From contig JADNYV010000474.1 in NCBI GenBank assembly GCA_015501055.1, positions 1 to 26,224 on the forward strand: a stretch of 26,224 nucleotides of DNA, given 5' to 3'. Below are positions 9,160 through 19,663 of this stretch, in pieces. A program made the position numbers and the translations under genes. The notes beneath the pieces were generated by a model. That model searched no databases. It worked only from the letters and a program-made list of their open reading frames with translations, and had not been told where the DNA came from. The DNA comes from Mucidula mucida (lineage: Eukaryota; Basidiomycota; Agaricomycetes; Agaricales; Physalacriaceae). Numbering within the stretch: the first letter of the stretch is position 1; each line of letters opens with the position of its first letter.

Positions 9160-11396
9160 ATGTCTTTGGAAAAAGATTCCAGCATTACCTCTGGCAACAA
9201 GGGCGCATCGTCGGGGTATGTCCTCGACGAGCGTCGCCGTGCTGCTTTGGCAGAGGTTGACAATGCCAAGTTTTCGTAAGTCACCTTGTTCTCATTCGGA
9301 TTACTGGTCGTCTGACAGCCCTCAAGTTGGTTCCATGTCAAGGTGTGCGCCGTCGCAGGCGTAGGTTTCTTCACCGATGCGTAAGTCACCTTCCGCGGAT
9401 CTCTGGTAGCGCTTAACAGTCTCCCAGCTACGATATCTTTGCCATCAACATTGCCTCCACAATGTTGGGCTATGTGTACGGAAGCAGTACGTATCAGTAG
9501 TAGTTCCTCACCCGATGACTCACCTCTTTTCAGAGCAGGTCCTCTCTGATAATCAGGACCTTGGCGTCAAGGTTGCTACCCCCGTCGGCACTCTCGTTGG
9601 TCAACTGCTCTTCGGTTGGCTCGCTGATGTCCTTGGTCGTAAACGCATGTGTAAGTTTACCCAATCTTCCCGCTAGTGTACTACTAATCCACTTCTAGAC
9701 GGTGTTGAGTTGATGATCATTATTTTGGGTACTTTTGGTCAAGCACTGTCGGGAAGCGGATTCGCCGTCAACATTATTGGTAAGATTCACTTACCTAGCG
9801 GGAAATACATGGCTCACAAATTACACAGGCGTTTTGATCGTCTGGAGATTCATCGTTAGTCAAAGATCCTCCGTAGTGCTCTTCTGCGGTCCTGATTTTA
9901 GCTAGATGGGCGTCGGCATAGGTGGTGATTACCCGCTCTCGAGTTGATTGGTTTCATTTCTAGTAAGGTTCATCTTAATTTACAATTTTATTAGGTGTCA
10001 TCTCGTCGGAATTCGCTGCCACAAAATTCCGTGGGCGAATGATGACAGCTGTATTCGCCGCCCAAGGATGGGGAAACTTTTGTTAGTGGATCTGGACTGA
10101 CCATGTTAAAAGCTTGTGCTAACCGTTTACATAGCGGCTGCCCTTGTCGGACTCATCGTCACTGTCGCGTACAAGAGCGCCGTCCTTGGAGACATTCCTC
10201 CTAACCACAACCATGTTGACTACATGTGGCGTCTGCTCATTGGTCTTGGGGCCGTTCCGGGAGTTATCGCTCTGTACTTCCGTCTAACAATCCCCGAAAC
10301 TCCTCGGTTCACCATGGACATCGAGCGCAACCTGCACCAGGCTACTGCCGATATAGAGAACGTCCTCACCACCGGCAAGTCTGTGCGTGACCCCGACGCC
10401 ATTGTGGAGCACACTCCCGCACCCAAGGCCAGCTGGGCCGATTTCTCCCACCACTTTGGACAGTGGAAGAACATGAAGGTTCTCATTGGTACCTCATATT
10501 CTTGGTTCGCGCTCGATGTAAGTCTCGCCGGTCCCTTCCAAAGCCTTGACTGAGCCTCTCTTCTCAAGATTGCCTTCTACGGTTTGGGACTGAACTCCAG
10601 TATCATTCTCACCGCCATCGGTTTCGGCAAGCCTCTCACCACCGGATCCCAGGGTGTCTACGACAACTTGCATAATATCTGCGTTGGAAACTTGATTCTC
10701 TCTGTGGCCGGTCTTATTCCTGGATACTGGGTCTCGTTCCTGTTCATCGACTCGTGGGGCCGCAAGCCCATTCAGCTCATGGGCTTCATCATGCTGACCA
10801 TTCTCTTCGTCATCATGGGTTAGTGATAGTCTCCTTTACACTTTACACTTTCTCATTATTGTGATAGGCTTTGGTTACGATAAGCTCACCGCTACCGAGT
10901 CCGCAAAGGATGCTTTCGTGTTCCTCTACTGTCTCGCCAATTTCTTCCAGAACTTTGGGCCCAACACCACGACTTTCATCATTCCCGGCGAAGTCTTCCC
11001 GACGCGGTACCGTTCGACCGCTCATGGTATATCTGCTGCCAGCGGTAAGCTTGGTGCCATTGTGGCTCAGGTCGGATTCGCTCGCCTGAGGAACATCGGT
11101 GGCACGAATGCCTTCGTAAAGCACATGTGCGTACAATGTCAAGACTGTAGTGTAGCAAGACGGACTGATGTGCGCTCCTTAGTCTTGAAATATTTGCTTT
11201 CTTCATGTTGACCGGTATCTTCTCGACATTGTTGCTACCTGAGACCAAGGGCAAATCTTTGGAGGAACTGTCAAACGAAGACCAAGACCACTTCATTGCC
11301 CGTGCGTTTTTGTTTTTGCTACCGCCGTCGTTTCATCTGTCTCATGCCTTCCTAGGTGCCGCTGGAGAAAACAGGCGTACTGACCTTTCGGATTGA
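9160..11396 (+). CDS. High-affinity inorganic phosphate:H+ symporter (PHO84-type, MFS)
   Basis: Plasma-membrane phosphate uptake carrier of the MFS phosphate:H+ symporter family. Thirteen exons: 9160-9275, 9327-9380, 9428-9486, 9534-9650, 9699-9779, 9829-9854, 9906-9942, 9995-10081, 10135-10517, 10569-10818, 10868-11126, 11183-11301, 11356-11396, total 542 aa with perfect phase. Seen motifs: GVGFFTDAYDIFAINI in TM1; GWLADVLGRKRMYG (MFS loop 2-3 signature, residues ~101-115); GVGIGGDYPLSSVISSEFA (residues 153-171, the PHS family signature with Asp 159); IPETPRF ending the N-half; a central cytosolic loop around SVRDPDAIVEHTPAPKASW; and the C-half signature FLFIDSWGRKPIQ and PGEVFPTRYRSTAHG. 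The start is MSLEKDSSITSGNKG. It is intact and probably induced by phosphate limitation through the divergent promoter. Confidence 0.95.
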
Positions 11397-12544
11397 TTTT
11401 CTCTCTTTTAACATTACTCTCGTATCGTATACATGCGCAATATCAATTAGCATCAAAAAGTTCTTCTGACAAACGAACATTGTACTACTGTACGTATGAT
11501 GACCATCATGATATTTAATGGAGAATTTCACGGGTATTCGCGTCAATTGTTGTATCTAGGGCGGCGATTCAGCTGGTTTGTTGAAGTCGGCGTTGTTCCG
11601 CTACAGGCTGGTTTCATATTGCAGGCACTTCGTATAGCACATACTTATGTTCCTCGTGTGGGAGTCATCTGAAGCTGAAGTAAGCACCGAAACTTCATAG
11701 AAGGCGGGCCTTAGGTATCTCTGATACCAGATGTAGCAGAAAGTCGCCTGCGTCATGCGTCGCGAGAATATGGTGGCAGCCGTTGAAAACGCCACAACGA
11801 CCGGCATTTTCCGGGCGTGGTTCAGAAACCCTGGGCTCAACGTGACCGTGAGAAAGGATACGTTCGCGAAACCTGTTGAAGTTTTATATTCCAAGTGCTT
11901 CCTCGCATTTGGCCACGCTTCAAGCTCGTATCCCCAGAAGGTGCTGCCTCCGGGACACCGCTATTCGATGAAAGACCACGTACCCGCGCGCTATCTTCTT
12001 ATCAATATCTCATGCTAGCTATCTATTTCCGCCCCCCGAAAAGCGGGTTTCAAAGGACTGGACGACTCAGGGATACAGAAAGGAGTTGAGGCTTCCTCGT
12101 ATCGTGGCGCGGCTCTAAATTTGATTCTACTTGTTCAGAGAATGCACGAGGTTGTCACCGCTGAGCTTATTCGGAAAAGGTCAGTTGAATCATACTTGTT
12201 ACCATCACTGTGGTTTTAACGTTCTCAAGGTTTATTTTGGATTGTTGTATTGAATAGCTTGACAAGAACACATCCGACTCACGTTGCGCCCACATAATCA
12301 GGCACACCGAGGATTCCACGATGTAAACGGGCTCACTACTTGTGACGAGATAAGGATAGAATACTATCAGAACTCCCACAAGAGCGCCGGGGCAGACTTC
12401 TCACACCCACGACCTTGGCCGAGGGCTCGACTTGCCCCGTATAAGATATCATCACCGATAGCCATAAACTGTTGTCACGAGGATAACAACTTTGATCTAT
12501 TGCTGACATCCTGCGACTTGCTTTTCGATCCCCAACCTTCAGCG
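11397..12544. other. Long gap between phosphate transporter and permease genes
   Basis: About 1.15 kb without a recognisable gene. Overlapping open frames exist on both strands at 11601-11894 (-, 97 codons) and 11755-12018 (+, 87 codons), but neither shows motifs or a splice continuation. The right part holds GATA-type motifs and the permease promoter. No terminal inverted repeats or transposon coding seen. Confidence 0.45.
12349..12360 (+). promoter_or_regulatory. Tandem GATA motifs upstream of the permease
   Basis: AGATAAGGATAGA contains two GATA cores, and more follow (CTATC at 12364-12368, GATAG at 12457-12461, GATAA at 12482-12486), all within 200 nt of the permease ATG. Fungal AreA/Gat1-type activators of nitrogen-catabolite genes bind clustered HGATAR. 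The clustering is visible; the regulator is inferred. Confidence 0.35.
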
Positions 12545-14682
12545 ATGACTTCCTCAGACTCACACAAAGAAGACAAGACTGTGACTCACGCAGGCATCGT
12601 CGAGGTTAGACACGCTGATGATGTTCGCCTTGCTGAACTGGGCTACAAGAGCGAGTTCAAACGCGAGTTCTCGGTAAGTTGTCTCTTTGCAGTTGGCGCC
12701 ACTCAGTTCATGGCGAGTACAGCTCTTCGAAACGGTCGCGTTCTCGTTCTCTATAATGGGTGTAATCGCTTCTGTTTCTTCTACTTTGGAATTTGGGCTC
12801 GTCAGTGGTGCGTGCGCACTGCTGGATATCTATCAGGCGTACTCATGCCACAGGCGGCCATGTGGGTATGGTGTTCGGATGGCTTATCCCTTCCATTTTT
12901 GTGATGACTATTGCTCTATCAATGGCTGAGCTTGCTTCATCTATGCCGTAAGTATGTCAACGCTCCCACGAGCGCCAACATCTGATCTTAGCCAGGACGA
13001 GTGCTGGGCTATACTATTTCTCTGCTAAGCTTGCTCCCAAAAAGTATGCCCCGCTGGCAAGTTGGATCACAGGTGACTAGGCCCATTCACTACCCCACCG
13101 CCGCACGCACATAATGATTCCACAGGATGGGCTAATATTACCGGTCAAATCACTCTTGTCTGTTCTATTGACTTCACTTGTGCCCAAATGATCACTACGG
13201 CGATTGCTGTAACCTCTGATGGCGCTACGGTCTTGTCGAACGGTGCTACTTACGGTATACTCATTGCTATCCTCTTGTCGCACGGTGTTGTCTGTTCAGC
13301 TGCTACGAGCATTCTTGCCCGCCTCAACATATTCTATGTGCTGATCAACGGCGAGTGCATCTCTATTGGCTACAACCGTTGATCCTAGTTTGACGTGTAG
13401 TGGGGACTACAATCGCGGCTATCATCGCACTCCTCGTGGTAGCAGGTGACAATAAAGTTTCCACCAAGGACGCATTTACGCTATTCGAGAATAATACCGG
13501 GTGGGCGAACAGTGAGTGAACTCTGTGTTATGCGTTTTTTAACGATCTTAATCAAAGTATGCAGACGGTTGGGCATTTTTGCTGGCATTCACCGCTCCCA
13601 TGTGGACCTTGACTGGTTGTAAGTATCTCGTCCTAGTGTATATGACTTACCTTGAACAACGCGAATAGATGACTCGGCTGCACATATTGCTGAAGAAGTT
13701 GCTGGAGCCGACCGTGCAGCTCCGATAGCTATAGTCTCCGCTGTCGCTGCAACCGCCAGTTTGGGCTGGCTTCTCCTCATCGCCACATCATTTTGTGTTA
13801 CTTCAATAAGTGACCTTCTCGCCTCCGAACTTCCCCTTCCGATGGGCCAAGTATTCTTGAATGTCCTAGGGAAGCGCGGCATGCTTGCAATGTGGTCTTT
13901 GATCATTGTTGTTCAGGTCCGGTGTTATCTTCCTAAGCATCAACATTGCTGATTATGTTGCTGTTCAGTACGTTACGGGCGCTGCCCAAGGTGTTGATGC
14001 TTCTCGCGTTGTTTTCGCCTTCGCCAGGTTCGTTGAATACATTAACTCTTGAAGGGACGCCCTTATCTCAATCCGATCTTTAACAGGGACAATGCTCTAC
14101 CTGGTTCTCGTTGGTGGAAGAAAATGAATGCACGGACTCAAACGCCTGTGAACGCGGTCTGGTTTGTGATGGTCATAGCTGCGATCTGCGGGCTTCTCGG
14201 GTTCTCCACCACGGCTCTGACCTCGCTCGCTGGGTGAGTGTGGAAACTCATTTATGTACAGCCGTCTGACTCAAATCACTGACAGATCTGCTGTGATCGG
14301 GCTTTATACCTCTTACGTCGTCCCCATCTTACTTCGCATAACCAGTGGACGGAATAAACTGACACCTGGTCCTTTCACATTGGGGCGATGGGCTACACCC
14401 ATTGGGATAGTCGCAGTTGCATGGGTCTCCTTCATAGTCGTCATGCTTCTGTTCCCTCCGGGACAGACGACGACAGCGGAAGATATGAGTGTGTTGGTCA
14501 TTTCTTTCACTTGCATCGACTCTCACCCCAATCAATCAGACTACGCCATCGTTATTATTTCTGCGGTTTTCATCTTCGCCACGGTGTCTTGGGTTACATC
14601 GGCACATAAGTGGTTCTATGGTCCCGTGAAGAACGTCGGTGAAGAGGAGGAGGTCACGAAGGAGAAGGATCTTCAAACTTGA
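12545..14682 (+). CDS. Amino acid/GABA/choline permease, APC superfamily (ACT/UGA4-HNM1-like)
   Basis: Plasma-membrane amine or amino-acid uptake carrier with about 12 TM helices. Twelve exons: 12545-12673, 12723-12807, 12854-12947, 12996-13072, 13126-13350, 13401-13511, 13565-13618, 13669-13916, 13969-14027, 14087-14233, 14286-14488, 14540-14682, giving 524 aa with no frame conflict. Family marks: a cytosolic N-tail ending LAELGYKSEFKREFS; FETVAFSFSIMG (TM1); SMAELASSMPTSAGLYYFSA (the consensus E-x-S-x-P-TSGGxYYW-like loop of TM2-3); GWANITGQ; TAPMWTLTGYDSAAHIAEE in TM6 followed by the conserved loop; and RDNALPGSRWWKKMNARTQTPVNA. The tail is acidic/Lys-rich (GEEEEVTKEKDLQT). These patterns match yeast Uga4/Hnm1/Bio5 relatives; the exact substrate cannot be read. 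The intron at 13351-13400 uses a GC donor. It may form a nitrogen-use pair with the nearby agmatinase (inference). Confidence 0.93.
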
Positions 14683-15287
14683 GCGCTCCATTATTAGAAT
14701 ATACCGCTGATCTTAACAAAATCTGTTATCTAGTGGTGAATATATGAATATAGTCTCTGCAGCTAAGTACTATCGAATTCCAATCAAGTGCTCGAGTTCC
14801 TCAACGCTGTCTGTGTAACTGTTTAACGTTTAACGACGCGACACGTCCGGAAAGATCGAGCGACAGCGTTCCGTGACTTGGCTTCTTCTTCTTAAGCACT
14901 ATCCGAACTCTTCGCCGTAGGTGAAAATGAAGATAAAGATGTTTGATATCCGCCTACGCCATACAACTGACTAATAAGGACATGCCTCGCGGAACCCAAG
15001 GTGCTACTTAGTACCCACGTCTGTCACCTGACCATGACCTTGAGGCGAACTTTGTTCCTGAGTCCTTGACATCTTTCCCATACGCACCCACATTGCTAGA
15101 TATTTACCTCCCTTTGATCCTTTGTTCTTGCAGTAAGTCATATAAGTAGTCCGCCGTCTTCAACATGGAAACAAGATAGAGGTAGTATTCAGGCCAACGG
15201 TCGTTACAAAATGGATACTAATTCAAAGCGATTCCGACGTTCAAGGTCAGAAACAGTCGGTTATTACCTTACATAGAGTCATTCCTT
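14683..15287. other. Intergenic between two convergent genes
   Basis: The 3' flanks of the permease (+) and agmatinase (-) genes. No coding frame above 60 codons and no repeat or RNA gene is seen. Confidence 0.5.
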
Positions 15288-16998
15288 CTACTTGCCCAGA
15301 GGTGTCTTCGTCATGACCGTCAGAACCTCGAAAAGCACCTAAGAAGGTCAACAACTTGAAGTCATCGAAAGACAAAAACCGCCTACATCTGCGGCGGCCA
15401 TCGTGGTGAGCTCGGCGTTCGTGTCGTATGCAGGAGCAACCTCGACTATGTCAGCCGAGACAATACGAAGGCCATCCAGTCCTCTCAGAATTGTGCGGAT
15501 TTCCCTGGTCGACCATCCCCCCGTTTCTGGGGTACCGGTCGCAGGAGCAAATGCGGGGTCAATAGAGTCGATCTAATGGGATGTGATCAGTCATGAACAG
15601 TCAGTGGTGCAGGTAATGGGTCTCACGTCGATAGACAGGTAGACTGGTGAGTCTCCGACGACATCGCGAATTTTCTTAATGATGCCTTCAGTACCTAGAC
15701 TACATCAGCATCGAGGATTGTATATCCCTGGCGAGCACCTACCAATGGTATCAATTTCGCGGGCCTCAATACGCTGGAATCCGGCATCGTCGTCGTTCTC
15801 GTAGTCTTCGAGTCCGGAAAGTGTCGTCCGGATCGCGCCGTGCTAGAAAAATCACAAACTAGGATCAAAGTACTCCAATGAAGAATAGGATAAGAAAAGG
15901 AACAATGGATGGGTATTAGAACAGGAAACACTTGCAATTGACGATCCGTTGTTGATGAGGCCTTCTTGGCTAGCCCAGTAAAAGTAGGTGCCGTGGTTGA
16001 TGGCAGCGACATCGGATGGTGCGCCACCAAAGACCGAAGGCTTCCAAGTATCTAGCATGCGTCATGTAGGTCAGCCGGCGGAATGAAGCGTGAAAAATTT
16101 ACCGAGATGTGAGTCGAAGTGGATGACAGAAATAGGACCGTAAGCGGAGTAAATTGAACGCAGAAGCGGAAGAACGATGGTGTGATCCCCACCAAGTGTG
16201 ATAATGCGCGGGTGGTGCTTTCCATCGATCGAGAGAGGCGTCAGGGCCTGGCCAGTGACAGAGTCATTGCCCAGAGAAGAGTAAGGCTCCCTGTGCAAGA
16301 GAGCCTTGTGACCGTCCTCGATTTGTTGGATGGCAACCTTGTTATCATACGGTCTAAGCGGTCTATCAGCTGTCCGGACACGTTCAAGATGAGAACGGTA
16401 CTGACGTAACAGGAATGTCGCCACAGTCTACGATTTTGAGGCCCGACCGGAAAGGATTGAATTCCAAAGGAACATTATAACCTCCATACAATGTCAGGCG
16501 GCGTGATCCTGCGCGGATGCCCGCTGTGAAATGGGGGTAAATAAAATTTCAATCAAGCAGGTGTAAGACAAACGCACCGGGCCCAAAACGTGCGCCAGGA
16601 CGATAACTGGTGCCGGTATCCTATGGGTGGGAGTGAGAAACCTAATGGAACAAAGCGCAAGAGATGCCTACGAAAGGTGCACCAAGGAAGGCGATATCAA
16701 ACGCCTCGTTTCTGTCCTTGGAGAGACACTGTACCCACGGCAGCCTGGCAAAGGTGGTGATACCGGAGAAAATGGCATCAGCCGTTACTGAGAAGACATT
16801 ACTGCTAAGCAAAGTGGCCACATGTAAATGTATAGGTCTTTCTTTACCTTCGCCGCTTGCACCGCGGTACAAGGGTTCGACGGGATACCTGACATAGTCG
16901 AGAGGTACTTGGTCTTCGTGGTGGTCATGTTCGTGGGCGACAGTAACACCAGAGAGTGCAATGGCAAGGACGACGTTAGCAATAGAGAGGAACTGCAT
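15288..16998 (-). CDS. Secreted agmatinase-like ureohydrolase (arginase superfamily)
   Basis: Predicted binuclear manganese enzyme hydrolysing agmatine (or a related guanidino compound) to urea and putrescine. Ten exons: 16998-16848, 16787-16672, 16620-16578, 16523-16406, 16353-16103, 16051-15930, 15842-15743, 15694-15627, 15572-15387, 15338-15288, total 401 aa with perfect phase. Residues 1-21 are a signal peptide, followed by a His/Asp-rich HEHDHHEDQ. Metal ligands visible: LGGDHT (His ~200), HFDSHLD (Asp 223, His 225, Asp 227) and the signature [13 protein letters not shown] (Asp 323, Asp 325). The C-terminus, [19 protein letters not shown], is reached by a last intron at 15386-15339; without it the protein would end early in an atypical tail. 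The secretory signal is unlike cytosolic bacterial or animal agmatinases but, as I recall, common in fungal homologs. Divergent from the MATE gene, 345 nt apart. Confidence 0.94.
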
Positions 16999-17038
16999 GA
17001 TAGTCAACAGTGAAGATGGACGGTCAGATTGGGAGTTA

Positions 17039-17045
17039 ATTTATA
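17039..17045 (-). promoter_or_regulatory. TATA box of the agmatinase gene
   Basis: TATAAAT on the minus strand, 41-47 nt upstream of the ATG at 16998. Confidence 0.45.
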
Positions 17046-17187
17046 CCCAGAGGAGTCACAGAATTGCACCATATCAATAGAATAGAATTACGGAGTAACG
17101 GCGCGTTTATTGGAATAGGATCGCGTCGTGTTTTGCCTTGAGGCCAACTCCGCTCTGCCGGGTTTCTCACTCGGAAATGAGACTAGA

Positions 17188-17193
17188 GATAAG
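17188..17193 (+). promoter_or_regulatory. GATAAG motif in the divergent promoter
   Basis: A single AGATAAG core, the preferred AreA-type context, lies midway between the agmatinase and MATE start codons. Weak alone; noted because similar motifs cluster before the permease. Confidence 0.25.
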
Positions 17194-17343
17194 GATGGAA
17201 CAACGTAAGAGCGTGCATCTGGACAGGAGGATCGGTTAAGGAGCATGTGTGGTGCAGATAACGGGCGAGGATAAAGAGAAGGCGGCGTCCCCGCGGCGAA
17301 AGTTGAATTCGTCAGCGCGCTGTCACGATTCGAACCTCTTGTC

Positions 17344-19284
17344 ATGTCCCACCAAGTCTCATCAACAGAAAGCGACCCTCTGATCTCGCGGGCCTTGAGC
17401 TCCCCAGGAGTCGACGTCGCTGACTACAATGCCACTTTCTCCTCGAATGTTGAACGTGGTGGCGAGATCAAACAGCCTGACCGCGTGAACTTTCGCCTTT
17501 TTGGGTCACTTGCCGTTGATTCGGCACCTGGTAAGCGTACGCCTTGTTCACAACTCTGACAATGGACTAAATCAAGTTCTTAGTTATTCTCTCTTACATC
17601 TTACAAAATTCTATTCAGACTGTCTCAATACTCATCGTCGGTCGTCTGGGCCCAGAAGAACTTTCGGTTGCCGCATTTTCGCTGATGTTGGCTTTCGTAA
17701 CTGGCTAGTGTTTGGTCTTCTTAACTCTATATAGGATGATCCCACGTCGTCTGTAGGTTGGTGTGTGGCACTCGGAGGAACGACGGCTTTGGACACCTTT
17801 GGATCTCAGGCTTTCACCGGAGGAAGTCGTCCTACTGATCTCTCTGTCCATTTTCAGCGGTGTATCTTATTGTTGTGGCTGCTTCTCATCCCCGTTTGCG
17901 TCTTTTGGGCGTTCATCGAACCTGTTTTACTTGCCCTTGGTCAACCGGAACTGTTGAGCCGCAACGTACAAAAATTTCTTCGCGTCCTCATCATTGGCGC
18001 GCCCGGTTATATCGGATTTGAAAGCCTGAAGAAGTACCTCCAATGCCAAGGTCAGTCTTTTGAGCCTACGTGGACGGGAAGCACGCTGACTCTGCAGCGC
18101 AGGTATTATGAGTGCATCTACCGCAGTCTTAGCAATTGTATTCCCCATCAATGTCGGCCTGAACATTGTCTTCGTTCGGGACTTTGGTCTCTTGGGGTCT
18201 CCTTTAGCTCTATCTGTTACTTATTGGCTATCCTTCGTTTTACTTTCGGCCCTTACCTACTTCTCTCCGACTCATCGACGCAATGGATGTTGGGGAGGAA
18301 TTCAACTAGCTGAAGTCTTCGATTTTCGGAGCTGCATCCTGTTCCTAAAGCTTGCAATTCCCGGAATTCTGATGGTCGGCACGGAATGGTACGTTCTACA
18401 TCATACATAAGTACCTCTAGTATTCAACAGTCTTCAGGGCCGCATTCGAGATTGTCGCGTTGGTCGCTGGACGACTGGGATCTTTGCCGCTTGCTGCCCA
18501 ATCCGTCATCATGACCACTGATCAAAGTGATTTCGCTTTGCCTTGACCTTCATATTTCGGCTGATGTAGATGATAGTTCTAAATACTTTACCATTTGGAA
18601 TCGGCGTTGCTGCCTCTAATCGGGTCGGAAACCTCATTGGATCGCGTTCAGCCCTCGGTGCAAAGCACGCTGCTCATGCTTCGGCTCTATTGAGCGTGAT
18701 CGTCGGAACTCTCGTGATGATTGTCATGATGGCCACGAAAGACGTAGGCTGCGTTTTTGTCCAACAGAGTAAACATTGTTGATATGAGCTAGGTATACGG
18801 ATATTTATTCAGTGATGACAAGGCTGTCGTAGACCTAGTCAGCAAAGTCATGCCCTTGGTAGCCTCCTTTCAGGTGGCTGACGGATTGGCTGGTTCTTGT
18901 GGAGGAGTATTACGTGGGCAGGGTACGCTTTGTATCACTCCTTGCGGCAAACACGCTGAATTTTCATTAGGGCGTCAGCACCTCGGAGCCATTTTCAACC
19001 TCGTTGCTTACTATGTCCTGGCTCTGCCGATGGGTGTATCCCTCGCATTTCGTACAGACCTTGGTCTCCAGGGGCTCTGGATTGGTGCGCTTACACTATG
19101 TTCTCTTCTGAGTGTCTGACATTGGGCCGTAGGTCAAGTTGTAGCGTTATTCATCGTCGGCATAGGAGAGTACTGTGTTGTCTGGTTAGCAACGGACTGG
19201 GACTTGGAAGTTAAACTCGGAATTGAACGCAACAAGCTAGAGTCGAAACACAGGGCAACTCACGCTATCGAAGAATATACATAA
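17344..19284 (+). CDS. MATE-family multidrug/toxin exporter
   Basis: Cation-coupled exporter of the MOP/MATE family with about 12 TM helices. Nine exons: 17344-17530, 17584-17703, 17757-18050, 18103-18388, 18438-18526, 18577-18743, 18793-18922, 18971-19084, 19133-19284, total 512 aa with perfect phase. Seen: a hydrophilic N-tail ([17 protein letters not shown]), [26 protein letters not shown] (TM1-2), [21 protein letters not shown] (the MATE loop between TM2 and TM3), [29 protein letters not shown], the C-half counterpart [18 protein letters not shown], and [19 protein letters not shown]. It ends [15 protein letters not shown] plus a charged tail, as in fungal MATEs like Erc1. The second intron (17704-17756) has a GC donor. 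Substrate unknown. Apparently intact. Confidence 0.94.
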
Positions 19285-19663
19285 CACCGGTAGGATCACT
19301 GTAAGGCATACAAGTATAACACTATATTCAACATGTGAACATTTCAGAGTCGTGATCGATCGCTAAGCGGGGAGCCGTGGTAAATATCGTTCGGCATGTA
19401 CTATCAACGCTACCCCCAAACTACCACGACGTTGCTCCCATCATGCACTTTGGACTTATGTTTGACAAGGCTAATCTTTAAACCATTATTCCAGCGTCTG
19501 CTTTACAATTTTTCGAATCATAACTTGTGCGCTCCTGACTGTCGACTCCTCGCTCCGTCCGCCATCTATGCATGATGCTAGGAGATCGTGTCGCTTGGTT
19601 CCTGCTGATCTGCTTGGCGCGTATAAAATCTGCGAACACGAATTTTCGACTGTTTCTGGAACC
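19285..19663. other. Intergenic upstream of the membrane glycoprotein gene
   Basis: The MATE 3' flank and next promoter. No supported gene; open frames near 19478-19807 on the minus strand are shadows of the next gene. Confidence 0.45.
19622..19628 (+). promoter_or_regulatory. TATA box of the membrane glycoprotein gene
   Basis: TATAAAA lies 36-42 nt upstream of the ATG at 19664. Confidence 0.5.

Larger units (their letters stand above)
16999..17343. other. Shared divergent promoter of agmatinase (-) and MATE (+) genes
   Basis: No gene seen. It holds the agmatinase TATA box (17039-17045) and one GATAAG (17188-17193). No TATA box is obvious for the MATE gene. Confidence 0.55.

Noticed and set aside
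17300..17345. GATTCGAACC, resembling the T-loop/B-box of a tRNA on the minus strand
   Set aside because: No flanking T-stem pairing, no A-box at the right distance and no acceptor stem; it overlaps the MATE start.
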